Virus record (IMG/VR): IMGVR_UViG_3300026521_000343
Span: 1 to 64,000 of that record
DNA from: a virus
DNA length: 64,000 nucleotides
Direction: 5' to 3' (one strand)
Below are positions 14,957 to 24,323 of this stretch, one piece after another. Positions within the stretch are counted from its first letter, which is position 1. Every line of letters starts with the position of its first letter. A program made the translations under genes and the position numbers. A model generated the notes under the pieces. The model saw only the letters and a list, made by a program, of their open reading frames with translations, ran no database searches and was not told where the DNA came from.

Positions 14957-15584
14957 AGCTGACATTATCGCTCGTATGAATGAAGTAGGCATTACGAATC
15001 GCTCATGCGGTCGTATGGTTCGCCGTGTAAGCTCTAATGCTGAACGAAAAAATGAGAGCGTGATTGATGTAGAGAATCGAACTATACCATTTATCTTGGT
15101 TAGTAGCGATAACGCAGGAGAGAGATATGACTGGTGGAAAGATGAAGTATATATTGAAGAGCTTGATCCAAATGGTGCTCGTCTTGATGAGCTTAAAACA
15201 TTTTTTAAAGACCACAATCAAGCAGTCGATACCGCCATAGGCCGCATTGAAAATACTCGTGTAGATGGAAATGAGATTAAGGCAGATGTGGTTTTTGGAA
15301 CAGATGAAGATGCTTCTAAGGTTTTTACAAAGTACCAGGACAGAATACTTACAGATGTAAGTGTCGGCTACTATGTAAATGACATCGTAGTTACAAGTAA
15401 AAAAGATGAACCAGATCATATCTTAGTAACTGATTACACATTGGTAGAGCTTTCTGCTGTGTGGAAAGGTTTTGATAAAGGTGCGACTATGGGTCGCTCA
15501 AAAACAGTACAAAAAGAGGCTGTACAACTGCGAAATACAGATGTACTTCGTAGAAAATTCAATTTAAAATTAAAGGAGATCTAA
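14934..15584 (+). CDS. Prohead serine protease, HK97 U35 type
   Basis: Start set at ATG 14934 (MAKKQRSKADII) because AAGGAAGGTGA precedes it. 216 residues. The His of FFKDHNQAVDTAIGRIENT and the Ser of LTDVSVGYYV are in the places of the catalytic residues of HK97 gp4, with a Glu in TLVELSAVWKG. It cleaves the capsid delta domain during maturation. Stop and capsid ATG overlap. Confidence 0.9.
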   Translation: MAKKQRSKADIIARMNEVGITNRSCGRMVRRVSSNAERKNESVIDVENRTIPFILVSSDNAGERYDWWKDEVYIEELDPNGARLDELKTFFKDHNQAVDTAIGRIENTRVDGNEIKADVVFGTDEDASKVFTKYQDRILTDVSVGYYVNDIVVTSKKDEPDHILVTDYTLVELSAVWKGFDKGATMGRSKTVQKEAVQLRNTDVLRRKFNLKLKEI

Positions 15585-16771
15585 TGAACAGATTAGAAAA
15601 AATGCGTGCAAAACTTGCACAACTACAAAGTCGTATGACAACGATGTTAAATGAGAATCCTGATGGACTCGATGATACACTCAGTGCTGAGTATGATCAG
15701 TTAGAAGCTGACTTTGATGCAATACGTGCAGATATTGAACAAGAAGAGAAGCGTGTTGCAAAACGTCAAGAACGTGAAACTTTTTTAGCTCAAAATCAAA
15801 GAGCACCACTTGTAACTGGTGAGAGTTTTGGAGAGAAAAAAGGTGAAGATGGAGATGGTGAAGCTTCGTATCGTTCAGCATTTTGGGCTGCACAGATGAG
15901 AAAACCACTCACAGACCAACAAACACGTAGCTTAAATACTGGTACCGGAGATAAAGGCGGTTTTTTAGTTCCTGAGGTATTTGAAACAACAATTATTGAA
16001 AAACTTACAGAAAAGTCTTTTATTAGATCACTTGCTACAGTAAGTACATCTTCATCAACTACAAATATACCGGTTGATGGTGATGATGGAGCAAACGGAT
16101 GGATAGAAGAGGGTGCAGCATATCCAGAGAGTGATCCTACTATTGCTCAAGTTATTATGAAAGCCTACAAAAATGGTCGAATTATCAAAGTTTCAGAAGA
16201 AGCTCTACAAGATAGTTTTACAAGCATTGAAGCGTTTATAGCAAATAAATTTGCAAAGTCAACAACAAAAGCAGAAGAGTTGGCATTTGTTACAGGTGAT
16301 GGAGTTGGTAAACCAAAAGGTTTCTTACTTGACGCAACTCTTGGAAAAACTGCAGCATCAAATAATGCAATTACTGCAGATGAAATTTTAGACCTATGGG
16401 GTTCTATTGATGAAGATTATGCAGGTGAAGCAACTTGGATGATGAATAGAAATACAGTTCTTTCATTGATGAAGTTAAAAGATGGTAACGGTGATTATAT
16501 CATCAACAAAGGTTTGCAAGGTGAGCCAAAAACTCTTCTTGGTCGTCCTATTGTAATTAACAAGCATATGCCAGACATTGGTTCTGCTGCGAAGCCTATC
16601 GCATTTGGTGATTTCTCTTACTACTTCATTAAAGACAGAAAAGCTATGGAGATGAAGCGTCTTGATGAGAAGTATGCAGATACAGGTCATGTTGGTTTTA
16701 GAATTGATAAGCGTGTAGATGGAAGACTTGTTATTTCAGAAGCTATTAATTATCTACAAATGGCAGTGTAA
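15584..16771 (+). CDS. Major capsid protein, HK97 fold
   Basis: 395 residues. The first 80-100 residues form a coiled coil (RLEKMRAKLAQLQSRM...QEEKRVAKRQERE), the scaffolding delta domain removed by the protease. The shell domain starts around LNTGTGDKGGFLVPEVFETTIIEKL and contains the E-loop, NGWIEEGAAYPESDPTI, and RIDKRVDGRLVISEAINYLQM at the end, a classic HK97 capsid C-terminus. Likely assembles a T=7-like shell. Confidence 0.95.
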   Translation: MNRLEKMRAKLAQLQSRMTTMLNENPDGLDDTLSAEYDQLEADFDAIRADIEQEEKRVAKRQERETFLAQNQRAPLVTGESFGEKKGEDGDGEASYRSAFWAAQMRKPLTDQQTRSLNTGTGDKGGFLVPEVFETTIIEKLTEKSFIRSLATVSTSSSTTNIPVDGDDGANGWIEEGAAYPESDPTIAQVIMKAYKNGRIIKVSEEALQDSFTSIEAFIANKFAKSTTKAEELAFVTGDGVGKPKGFLLDATLGKTAASNNAITADEILDLWGSIDEDYAGEATWMMNRNTVLSLMKLKDGNGDYIINKGLQGEPKTLLGRPIVINKHMPDIGSAAKPIAFGDFSYYFIKDRKAMEMKRLDEKYADTGHVGFRIDKRVDGRLVISEAINYLQMAV

Positions 16772-16782
16772 AAGGCTGAACT

Positions 16783-17163
16783 ATGAGTAAATTAAAACTC
16801 AAACTGCTAACTGGTCGAAGTGGACCAGATGGCAGCCATGCACCAGGTGATAAGATTGATTTGCCTGTAAAAGAGGCTATCGCTCTTATTGACTCAAATC
16901 AGGCTGAACCTATAAATAAAAAATCATATGATATCGCAAAGAAAAAGTTGCAATCTATTGAAGATGAAGAGCGGGTAAAAGAGGCTGAGGCAAATGCGAT
17001 TTTAAAAAAAGAGTCTCTCGAACTTGAATTGCGTGAGCTTTATGAAAAAGTTGCATTAAAAGTTGCAGAGATTGAGGGAATCGTCTTAAGTGATGATGAA
17101 ATCAAAGCTTTTGTAGATGAAAAGATGCAGGGCGAACCACTAAAAAAAGAGGATGCAAAGTAG
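16783..17163 (+). CDS. Hypothetical head-region protein
   Basis: 126 residues. A small N-terminal domain (KLLTGRSGPDGSHAPGDKIDLPVKEAIALIDSNQA, about 5-40) resembles short beta domains found in head-fibre or head-decoration proteins, followed by a long acidic coiled coil (about 50-120). It lies between capsid and connector genes, so a head completion or decoration role is likely, but no family is certain. Confidence 0.5.
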   Translation: MSKLKLKLLTGRSGPDGSHAPGDKIDLPVKEAIALIDSNQAEPINKKSYDIAKKKLQSIEDEERVKEAEANAILKKESLELELRELYEKVALKVAEIEGIVLSDDEIKAFVDEKMQGEPLKKEDAK

Positions 17164-17733
17164 ATGAAGTTCAAACTCATTACACCACCGTCATTAACAC
17201 CAGTCACACTTGATGAGGCAAAAGCACATCTAAGAGTGCTGCATGATGATGACAACACATACATTACTTATCTTATAGAAGCTGCAACAGAGCAGGCTGA
17301 AGAGATAACATCAAGACAGTTTGTTGAAGCTACTTGGGAGTTGTATGTAGATGGGTTTAGTGAGTCTATTGAGTTGGCAAAATCTCCTCTTATTGCGGTT
17401 GATAAAATCGAGTATATACCAGATGGGAGTGATACTTTTGTACTTCTCGATGCTTCGCTGTACAGAGTAGATGATATTAGTGAACCGGCTGTTGTTTATA
17501 AAAATCGAAATGTAAACTACCCGAGTGTAGCAGATCAAGAGAGCAGTGTAAAAATTACTTTTAGAAGTGGGTATGTCAGTGGTGTTCCTACAGCACTCAA
17601 GCAGTGGATGCTTATTCGCATAGCGACTATGTATGAGAACCGCGAAGAGATAGTTATTGGAACAATAACATCATATCTACAAAGTGAGTATAACAACTTT
17701 CTTATATCTAAATACAGAGTAGGCAGATTATGA
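17164..17733 (+). CDS. Head-tail connector, gp6 / phiE125 gp8-like
   Basis: 189 residues with the connector pattern: PVTLDEAKAHLRVLHDDDNTYITYLIEAATEQAEEITSR (about 13-51) is the typical helical N-terminus, followed by beta segments and a C-terminal helix WMLIRIATMYENREEIV. It forms the ring below the portal. It overlaps the head closure gene by four bases. Confidence 0.85.
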   Translation: MKFKLITPPSLTPVTLDEAKAHLRVLHDDDNTYITYLIEAATEQAEEITSRQFVEATWELYVDGFSESIELAKSPLIAVDKIEYIPDGSDTFVLLDASLYRVDDISEPAVVYKNRNVNYPSVADQESSVKITFRSGYVSGVPTALKQWMLIRIATMYENREEIVIGTITSYLQSEYNNFLISKYRVGRL

Positions 17734-18044
17734 GATCTGGAAACTTGAAGCGTAAAATCACTATTCAAACTTACAACGAAACTCCAAATGAATTTGGTGA
17801 AGTTGTCAAAGAGTGGGTTGATTTTACAATAGCTTATGCTTCCATAACTCCACTAAGTGCAAAAGAGTTTTACAAAGCAGGTACACACAACGAAGTGACT
17901 CATAAAATTGAGTTACGTTTTATTAGTGGCATAGTGCCAAAAATGCGTGTGATATATGGATCTCGTGAATTTAGCATTGAAAGTGTTTTAAACATTCGCG
18001 AAGAAAATAAAACGCTGCAATTGATTTGTACTGAGGTGGTGTAG
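17730..18044 (+). CDS. Head closure protein (SPP1 gp16-like)
   Basis: 104 residues, all-beta, with the Phage_H_T_join pattern: MRSGNLKRKITIQTYNETPNEFGEVVKEWVDF at the start, ELRFISGIVPKMRVIYGSREFSIESVLNIREENKTLQLICTEV at the end. It seals the connector after packaging and forms the tail docking surface. Confidence 0.87.
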   Translation: MRSGNLKRKITIQTYNETPNEFGEVVKEWVDFTIAYASITPLSAKEFYKAGTHNEVTHKIELRFISGIVPKMRVIYGSREFSIESVLNIREENKTLQLICTEVV

Positions 18045-18575
18045 ATGAGTGAAGTTCGCGGTATGGATGAGTTGTTAAAAAACTTAAAAACACTTCCTGA
18101 AAAGCTACAAAAAAGAGTTCTGGTTGGTGCTGTTCGTGCCGGTGCCAAACCTATCATAAAAGAGGCAAGAAAACTTGCTCCAAAAGACAGTGGAATGTTA
18201 AAAGAGAGTATAGGTGTAACAAAGTTTAAAACGAGAAAAAAAACTCTTGTATGGTTCGTGGTATCACCAAGAGTGAAAAAGTTTAAAATGAAAGCAACCG
18301 ATACGGATAGCGGAAAAAATGTAGTCTTAACAATGCTTAATGATCCGTGGTATGCTCACTTTGTAGAGTATGGAACTTATGCAAAACTAGATCACCCACT
18401 TGTAAAACGTGTAGGTGGGAAACGAGGTAAAAAAAGGAATCAGATTGCAGCTAAAGGTTATGGGATAAAACCACACCCGTTTATGCGACCAGCTTTTGAA
18501 AAAGAGGGCGAAAACAGCATAAAGTATGTACGAGAGTACATAGCAAAACGACTTGATAAGGAACTTTCAAGATGA
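18045..18575 (+). CDS. HK97 gp10-family head-tail protein
   Basis: 176 residues. VRGMDELLKNLKTLPEKLQKRVLVGAVRAGAKPIIKEARKLAP (about 3-46) and DPWYAHFVEYGTYAK ... HPFMRPAFEKE are the hallmark segments of the family. It takes part in head-tail joining or tail completion. It starts right after the head closure stop and overlaps the next gene. Confidence 0.87.
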   Translation: MSEVRGMDELLKNLKTLPEKLQKRVLVGAVRAGAKPIIKEARKLAPKDSGMLKESIGVTKFKTRKKTLVWFVVSPRVKKFKMKATDTDSGKNVVLTMLNDPWYAHFVEYGTYAKLDHPLVKRVGGKRGKKRNQIAAKGYGIKPHPFMRPAFEKEGENSIKYVREYIAKRLDKELSR

Positions 18576-18901
18576 TTGAAAAAGATCTGTATGCAGCATT
18601 GAAAACTGTATGCCCTAGAGTATATCCTATGTTTATGCCGGATGATGCAGTCTATCCGTCTATTACTTATCAGGTTGTTTTTTCAGGCACAGAGCAAAGT
18701 GTGTCAGGAAATGTGTGCGGTAAAAACACACGTTTTCAAGTTGATATATACGCAAAAAGTTACAGCGAGGCCAAGAGCCTTAGAGATGAAGCTATAAGCA
18801 AGATAGTTGATCTAAGTGGTGGAGATATTTCTTCACATGATTTGTACGAAGATACGGTTGAACTACATAGACAAATGATTGATTTTAAAATTAAGGAGTA
18901 A
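18572..18901 (+). CDS. Tail completion protein, DUF3168 family
   Basis: 109 residues. IEKDLYAALKTVCPRVYPMFMPDDAVYPSITYQVVFS matches the start of the DUF3168 family, with RFQVDIYAKSYSEAKSLRDEAIS following. Members act as tail terminators capping the tail tube. Position between gp10-like and tail tube genes agrees. Confidence 0.85.
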   Translation: MIEKDLYAALKTVCPRVYPMFMPDDAVYPSITYQVVFSGTEQSVSGNVCGKNTRFQVDIYAKSYSEAKSLRDEAISKIVDLSGGDISSHDLYEDTVELHRQMIDFKIKE

Positions 18902-18904
18902 AAA

Positions 18905-19318
18905 ATGAGTATTCAAACAAAAGGAATAATCCTAAAAGCAAACGATAAGACTGTTGGTTGTTTTCAATCTGTAGGTGATATTGATTTATCAAGAGGGGTT
19001 AAAGAGTATGAGTGCTTAAACAATGGAGACATTGAATTAGCAGTTGGAAATATTAGAGCAGGTGACATTCCAATCGGAGTCAAATATGATCCTGCAGATG
19101 CAGCAGGTGCAGGTGAGCTTGAAGCATCATTCAAGACAGGTATTGCTATTTCGTTCGACGTAGAACTATCTGACATCGGAACAACAAATGGAACAACTTT
19201 CTCATGGACCGGTGCAGTTGTTACAAGCTGGAAAGTAACACCTGAGCAAAACGGTTTTGTACTAGCAACATTCACTGTAAAATTAAATGGTGAGCCAACA
19301 ATCACAGCGGCGGCATAG
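18905..19318 (+). CDS. Major tail tube protein
   Basis: 137 residues, mostly beta. The start (IQTKGIILKANDKTVGCFQSVGDIDLSRGVKEY) and end (KVTPEQNGFVLATFTVKLNGEPTI) look like tail tube proteins of the lambda V/TP901 type, and the next genes are the frameshifted chaperones. A strong ribosome binding site (AAGGAGTAAAA) fits a highly expressed protein. Confidence 0.82.
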   Translation: MSIQTKGIILKANDKTVGCFQSVGDIDLSRGVKEYECLNNGDIELAVGNIRAGDIPIGVKYDPADAAGAGELEASFKTGIAISFDVELSDIGTTNGTTFSWTGAVVTSWKVTPEQNGFVLATFTVKLNGEPTITAAA

Positions 19319-19319
19319 T

Positions 19320-19805
19320 ATGAGAATTCAACTTGACTATAAAATAAATATTGATGTTAAAGAGGGGAACAAAACTAAAGAGAAGTTATCAATTTTCTTT
19401 AGGGAGTTTTCAAAATCTGAGAAAAAAGAGCATGAGCAATTAAGAAAAAGTTTTGAAAGAATATTCAAAAAAATTAAAAAGCTAAATGTAAAATTTATCT
19501 CTTGCAAAAAGAAAATAGAGCTATATGAACTTGACGGAGACTATAAGAAAGCTCTCTTGGAGATAGAAAAATCAGAAAAACTTGGTGCAGACTTAGAAGT
19601 TTTAGTGGAAGAGTTGGATGAACTTGGAGGAGAGGACAAAGAAGAGTTTGCGGAGACAGCAGCAAAAGATAGATTTAACTTACTTGTTAGTGGAAAAGAC
19701 AAAGAGAAGCTAGAACAGTATGCAGAGATAAAAGGTTTTGCAAACTTAATGAAAGATTTGGATCTAGCGAAAGCAGATTTAGAAAAAAAGCAATTTGGCG
19801 AATAG
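19320..19805 (+). CDS. Tail assembly chaperone, gpG-like
   Basis: 161 residues from ATG 19320, one base after the tail tube stop. Helical and strongly charged (KSEKKEHEQLRKSFERIFKKIKKL, then ALLEIEKSEKLGADLEVLVEELDEL). It ends LEKKQFGE. Just before its end the codons GAA AAA AAG form the slippery heptamer A_AAA_AAG, so part of the ribosomes should shift -1 to make a G-T fusion, as in lambda. The product coats the tape measure during tail assembly. Confidence 0.78.
   Translation: MRIQLDYKINIDVKEGNKTKEKLSIFFREFSKSEKKEHEQLRKSFERIFKKIKKLNVKFISCKKKIELYELDGDYKKALLEIEKSEKLGADLEVLVEELDELGGEDKEEFAETAAKDRFNLLVSGKDKEKLEQYAEIKGFANLMKDLDLAKADLEKKQFGE
19784..19790 (+). promoter_or_regulatory. -1 frameshift site A_AAA_AAG
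   Basis: The frame-0 codons are gaA AAA AAG C, a perfect slippery heptamer. A -1 shift re-reads the final G and enters a frame open for 108 codons to the start of the tape measure gene. The same heptamer is used at the same place in P2 (54292-54298). Confidence 0.8.
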
Positions 19806-20116
19806 CTAAATACATAAGAGATGATGGGGACTTTGACAGTCTTCATCTTTTTGAAAAAGTATTAGCTAATATCGCCATTAACTGCCAATTCGCATATGGT
19901 GCGATGGGGAGAGTTGGCTTCTTATATGAGTCGATGAAAGATGAAATAAAGTGGAAAGGGTTAAGCCCTAAACATTACATCAAGATTGTCTCTAAAATAG
20001 GATACATCTTATCTATGGAAGAGAAAGAGTATCAAAAAGAGAAAGTAAGCAAAGAGCAAATGAGCGATAGTGCTATAAGCGAAGTGTTTTTAAAAGCGTT
20101 TGGAGATGGGAAATGA
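19790..20116 (+). CDS. Tail chaperone T domain, made by -1 frameshift
   Basis: This frame is entered from the gpG-like gene by the -1 shift and reads AIWRIAKYIRDDGDFDSLHLFEKVL... to FLKAFGDGK, 108 residues added to the G part. It has no good start of its own (an ATG at 19904 lacks a ribosome binding site and would lose a conserved part). The helical content and position just before the tape measure are those of gpT, which binds the tail tube protein. Confidence 0.75.
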   Translation, partial: AIWRIAKYIRDDGDFDSLHLFEKVLANIAINCQFAYGAMGRVGFLYESMKDEIKWKGLSPKHYIKIVSKIGYILSMEEKEYQKEKVSKEQMSDSAISEVFLKAFGDGK

Positions 20117-22878
20117 GTTATAAAGCTGGAACAGTAGTAATAGACATCAAAGCAGATACAGCAAAGCTTGTAGCTGGGATGGACAAAGCTCAAAGAACTG
20201 TAACTAAATCTATTGATAATATAAAAACTGCAATAATCTCTATGGCTGCGGCTTATGCTGGGATTGAGAGTGTGAGAGCATTTGGCGGAATGATTAGTGA
20301 TTCTATTGATGCTGCTGATAATGTTGGAAAACTTGCTCAAAAACTTGGAATGACTACCGAAGAACTTTCAAAACTTCAATACACTGCACAGCTTGCTGAC
20401 GTATCAAACGGAGAGTTGACAGCCGGTTTAAGTGCATTGATACGAAGACTAAATAATTTTCAACAAGACGGAGGCGGTGCAGCAAAGGATGCATTTGCAG
20501 AGCTTGGGATTAGTGCAGAGTATGCGAGAGAGCATTTAACTTCAACCGATGCAGCATTTAAAGAGATAATAAAAAGACTTGAGGAGATGCCAGATGGGTA
20601 CAAAAAGACGGCAATTGCTCAAGACATTTTTAGTAAAAGTGCCAGCGGACTTCTTAAAATAACAGCAACAGACTTGCAAAGCTTAGGTGACGAGGCTCAA
20701 AAGATAGGGTTGTCAATTTCTCAAGGTACTTATGAAATGGCAGCTGCATACCATGATCAAATGGATCAACTCGATGCAAGGCTGAAAGGAATCAAACAGA
20801 CCGTAGCATTTAGCGTAATAGCGCCTATGGATGCCGCATCAAAGACAGCAGTTGATATGTACGATGAAATGTTCGATACTCCTATTGAACAAATGCAGGA
20901 GTTTGAGAGTATTGCAACAAATTCTATTAAAAACGTTGCAAATAGTGTTGGTTTCATAAAAGATGCTTTTACAGGAACAGAGATTGTAATTAATGGGGTA
21001 GAAATTGCATTTTTAGAGTTTGTTAAATCAATCCAAGACAGTTCAAACTATATAAATTCATCGTTTCAGTGGTGGGAAGACAAGTTAAATAATGTAACTG
21101 GTAAAAAAACAAACTTTTTTAATACCGTCGATACAACTGCAACTATGAAAATTATTGACGACTTGAAAAAAGAGACAGAGTCGTTAATAAAAACAATACA
21201 CGATGGTAGAGATGTTTCAGATAACTTTTCAAATAACCTTATAATAAATCTAAAAAAAATCAAGAAAGAGGCAGAAAAAACAAGCAAAGCAGTCGGAGGT
21301 ATTGGCGGAGGCGGCAAAAAATCAAAAAATACTAATGACATCAAAAAAGACAACGCGCAATGGATAAAAGATCTACAGGATTTCTATAATATTGATATTG
21401 AAAAAGGTTTAAACGATCAAGGTAAAAAAGTAGAAACAACTTTCCAAAACTGGGGAGACACTTTAAATAGTTCTATATCAAACTCAATAGTTGATGCCCT
21501 CCAGAGCGGTGATGTAATGGGAGCGATACAAGGGCTTGGAAGTTCTTTTGGATCATCAGTTCTACAATCATCAACAACTAATCTTGTAGGTAACTTTGGG
21601 AGTATGGCATCAAGCGGTACTCTAATGTCGATGGGTGGATTTGGTGGAATGGCAGCAGGGCTTGGAATTGGTGCTTTGTCGGGTTCTTTGTTTGGCGGAA
21701 GTTCGTCAAAGCCAAAGGATTATACTTCGATAATAGACAGTGCATCTTTCACAAACGGAATAAATATTGATATTGGAGACTATGACAATAATTTTTCTAA
21801 GTTTATTGATGGGCTAGATTCAGCATCAGCAAAACTTGAAGACTTTGGAAATGTTGGTAGTGCTCAAACCGATAAAATGAATACACTTACAAATTTAATA
21901 GACAAAGATAGTAACTTAATAAAAGAGTATGAAGCAAGCATTAAAAAATCAGAATATGCACTCGGAGAAGATTATGATAATTTAGATTCACGAAACTTCA
22001 GTGACATAAACAACATATACTTTTTAACAAAAGACTCAAATAGATTAAACAAAGAAATTGATAATGCTAAATCAGAGTTAAGCAGTATCTTATCTTCAAG
22101 TTTAGCGGACTCTTTAAATTTCGACAACATGTCAGCACAAGATGCTAGTAATCTTATTGGTGATTTTGATATTTCATCTTATAACAATGTTTTGGAGCAA
22201 ATAAACGAACTTGCAATTAAGGCAAAACAGCAAGGAGGGGAGTTAAGTGATGAAGATAATACAACACTACTTGATCTATACACGTCTTCTTTATACACAA
22301 CAGGTCAAGATTACGCAGATGCAATAAGCATAATAGATGATGCACTTAATACTTCCAAAGACAATATTAAATTATGGGAAGACAGCTTTAAATCTCAAGA
22401 TGAATTGGCTCAAGATATGGCTAATAATTTAGGTGTAACACTCGCAACGACTAATGATGGTCTAAACTCTCTTTTTGATACTTTAAAAGGTGGTGTCGAT
22501 GGGCTAAATGATGCAGAGAGTGATTTGCTCATGGCAAATAAAGCGTTAATAGATGCAAATAATCAAGCGATAACAGATGCATTTCTTGGCTCTTACAGCC
22601 CTCTCACATTGTCACAGAAAACAGACTACGCAAATAGCATTGCAAGCGGAGCAATACCATCAAATTTAAGCGACAGCGAAAGCTATTATCTTGCATTACA
22701 AACTACTATGAATAGTGCAGTAAGTGAGGACGAAGCGACACGAGCATTTAACAGATACATCGCAGACATAAGCACTGTTGAGCCAGACAGCACAAGGACA
22801 GATATAGTGAATGAATTACGCTCAAATAGAGAAACATTAAATGATATCGCAAATAGATTAGACAGGTTGGAAGCATGA
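20113..22878 (+). CDS. Tail tape measure protein
   Basis: 921 residues. The N-terminal 150 residues (VIDIKADTAKLVAGMDKAQRTVTKSIDNI...KLGMTTEELSKLQYTAQ) are typical of tape measures; a long helical body follows, with a Gly/Ser-rich hydrophobic stretch (about 500-535). From residue 417 (WIKDLQDFYNIDIEKG) onward the protein is clearly homologous to the P2 tape measure, while the first 416 residues are not. Its length sets the tail length. The end DRLEA overlaps the next gene by four bases. Confidence 0.9.
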   Translation: MSYKAGTVVIDIKADTAKLVAGMDKAQRTVTKSIDNIKTAIISMAAAYAGIESVRAFGGMISDSIDAADNVGKLAQKLGMTTEELSKLQYTAQLADVSNGELTAGLSALIRRLNNFQQDGGGAAKDAFAELGISAEYAREHLTSTDAAFKEIIKRLEEMPDGYKKTAIAQDIFSKSASGLLKITATDLQSLGDEAQKIGLSISQGTYEMAAAYHDQMDQLDARLKGIKQTVAFSVIAPMDAASKTAVDMYDEMFDTPIEQMQEFESIATNSIKNVANSVGFIKDAFTGTEIVINGVEIAFLEFVKSIQDSSNYINSSFQWWEDKLNNVTGKKTNFFNTVDTTATMKIIDDLKKETESLIKTIHDGRDVSDNFSNNLIINLKKIKKEAEKTSKAVGGIGGGGKKSKNTNDIKKDNAQWIKDLQDFYNIDIEKGLNDQGKKVETTFQNWGDTLNSSISNSIVDALQSGDVMGAIQGLGSSFGSSVLQSSTTNLVGNFGSMASSGTLMSMGGFGGMAAGLGIGALSGSLFGGSSSKPKDYTSIIDSASFTNGINIDIGDYDNNFSKFIDGLDSASAKLEDFGNVGSAQTDKMNTLTNLIDKDSNLIKEYEASIKKSEYALGEDYDNLDSRNFSDINNIYFLTKDSNRLNKEIDNAKSELSSILSSSLADSLNFDNMSAQDASNLIGDFDISSYNNVLEQINELAIKAKQQGGELSDEDNTTLLDLYTSSLYTTGQDYADAISIIDDALNTSKDNIKLWEDSFKSQDELAQDMANNLGVTLATTNDGLNSLFDTLKGGVDGLNDAESDLLMANKALIDANNQAITDAFLGSYSPLTLSQKTDYANSIASGAIPSNLSDSESYYLALQTTMNSAVSEDEATRAFNRYIADISTVEPDSTRTDIVNELRSNRETLNDIANRLDRLEA

Positions 22879-24323
22879 TATTTAATATACCGGTAGGATT
22901 TGAGTTTATAAGTACTGACGTTCCTTATCAAGTGGCAGAGTATGATGAAAATATCACATACGCAGATGGTGACGAGGCAAGAATAGATGATGATATTTAT
23001 CAAGTGTTCAACTATGAAGAAAATGTACCGTTTCCAGACTTTCAAGATTATAGATATTACCATACAGGAAGCAAGGTTAACTTAAACGGGATAGGGTACA
23101 GAAAATCAATGTCAATTAATGATAGAGGATGCTGGGGAACTCTTGACGCTGCTACTGTAGTAGGGGATTATGATGCTATAAATTTTGAGTTTTGGGATGG
23201 AAAAACTTTCGGAGTCGGGTTCAATGTTGGAAGTAACAATGCTCCTTGTGAAAGTGATGTTACATACACTTTTATTGACGATGGAGACGTAGATAATTAT
23301 AAAAATGTTCGAATAACAAAAACATTAAATTCAGATGGAACGGTATCAGAAGTAGGAACAATAAAATTATACAATGAAATAACACCTGATAAAGATGGTG
23401 GATATGTAATCATAGGCGGAAAAGTTTCAAAAGTATTTGGAGTGACTGCGGATGATGTTCAAGATAAACTGCTGAAAGATGGAACATGGATTAAATTAGA
23501 AAATAATTATGAAACAGTAAATAAGCACAATCTTCTCGAGCTTAGAAAATCAATTAAAAAAGCTCCATTTGATACTAAACAGTTTACAAGAGTTGAAGTT
23601 AACGGACCTCAAAAATGGATAATTAAACCAAATGGAAGTTACAACAGTATTGCTATCGGTGGAGTAAGCGGTAATTATCTATATGTTGAGTTTGCAGAAA
23701 ATGAAAATCCATTAGCATCAGAGGTGTTACAAAGCAATACAATATCATTAAAAGAAAATCGTATCGCTTCTACACAACTTAGAAAAGATGGCACAGAGAT
23801 ATTTTTAGACTATCCTGAACCAACAACTCAGATTATATATAGCAATGAAAACGCTCCATATATTATTATAACAGTAACGCCAATCGCACAAGACTATTCA
23901 GTTGTTGGATATGTTGAGAAATCAAGTATCGGAACTATAGTGCCATGTTTAGTAATTGAAGCAGGGGCGACTAAACAAATATTCAAGCATAGAATTATAA
24001 ATTATGGAAAAAGTGAGGTAAACAAAACCACTGGATACATTGAATATATTAAAGGAAATAGAGCTTTAAGATTCTCTGGAAGCTTTTATTCAATCCTAAC
24101 AAAGTATGACAAGGCAATACTTTTGGATAAAAAATTCAATGATGATCTTATTGTAGTAGATGGAAGCGACAATATCAATAATGATGAATCAGATAGCAAA
24201 AACATATTTTCATCAACAAAAATTATCGGAAGACTTCGAGATCTTGGAAGAGAAACTAAAGAGACAGATGGCATTCTTGACAATACTTTACCGGTTCCAT
24301 TTGAATTTGAGGAGGTAGTGTAA
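22875..24323 (+). CDS. Tail tip / distal tail protein
   Basis: 482 residues, mostly beta. First gene after the tape measure, where distal tail or hub proteins are encoded. It shares its N-terminus (VPYQVAEYDENITYADGDEARIDDDIYQVFNY) and C-terminus (KIIGRLRDLG...PFEFEEVV) with the P2 protein at 57220, with a more divergent middle (GCWGTLDAATVV..). I know no named family. Its C-terminal FEFEEVV overlaps the next start (TAATG). Confidence 0.6.
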   Translation: MIFNIPVGFEFISTDVPYQVAEYDENITYADGDEARIDDDIYQVFNYEENVPFPDFQDYRYYHTGSKVNLNGIGYRKSMSINDRGCWGTLDAATVVGDYDAINFEFWDGKTFGVGFNVGSNNAPCESDVTYTFIDDGDVDNYKNVRITKTLNSDGTVSEVGTIKLYNEITPDKDGGYVIIGGKVSKVFGVTADDVQDKLLKDGTWIKLENNYETVNKHNLLELRKSIKKAPFDTKQFTRVEVNGPQKWIIKPNGSYNSIAIGGVSGNYLYVEFAENENPLASEVLQSNTISLKENRIASTQLRKDGTEIFLDYPEPTTQIIYSNENAPYIIITVTPIAQDYSVVGYVEKSSIGTIVPCLVIEAGATKQIFKHRIINYGKSEVNKTTGYIEYIKGNRALRFSGSFYSILTKYDKAILLDKKFNDDLIVVDGSDNINNDESDSKNIFSSTKIIGRLRDLGRETKETDGILDNTLPVPFEFEEVV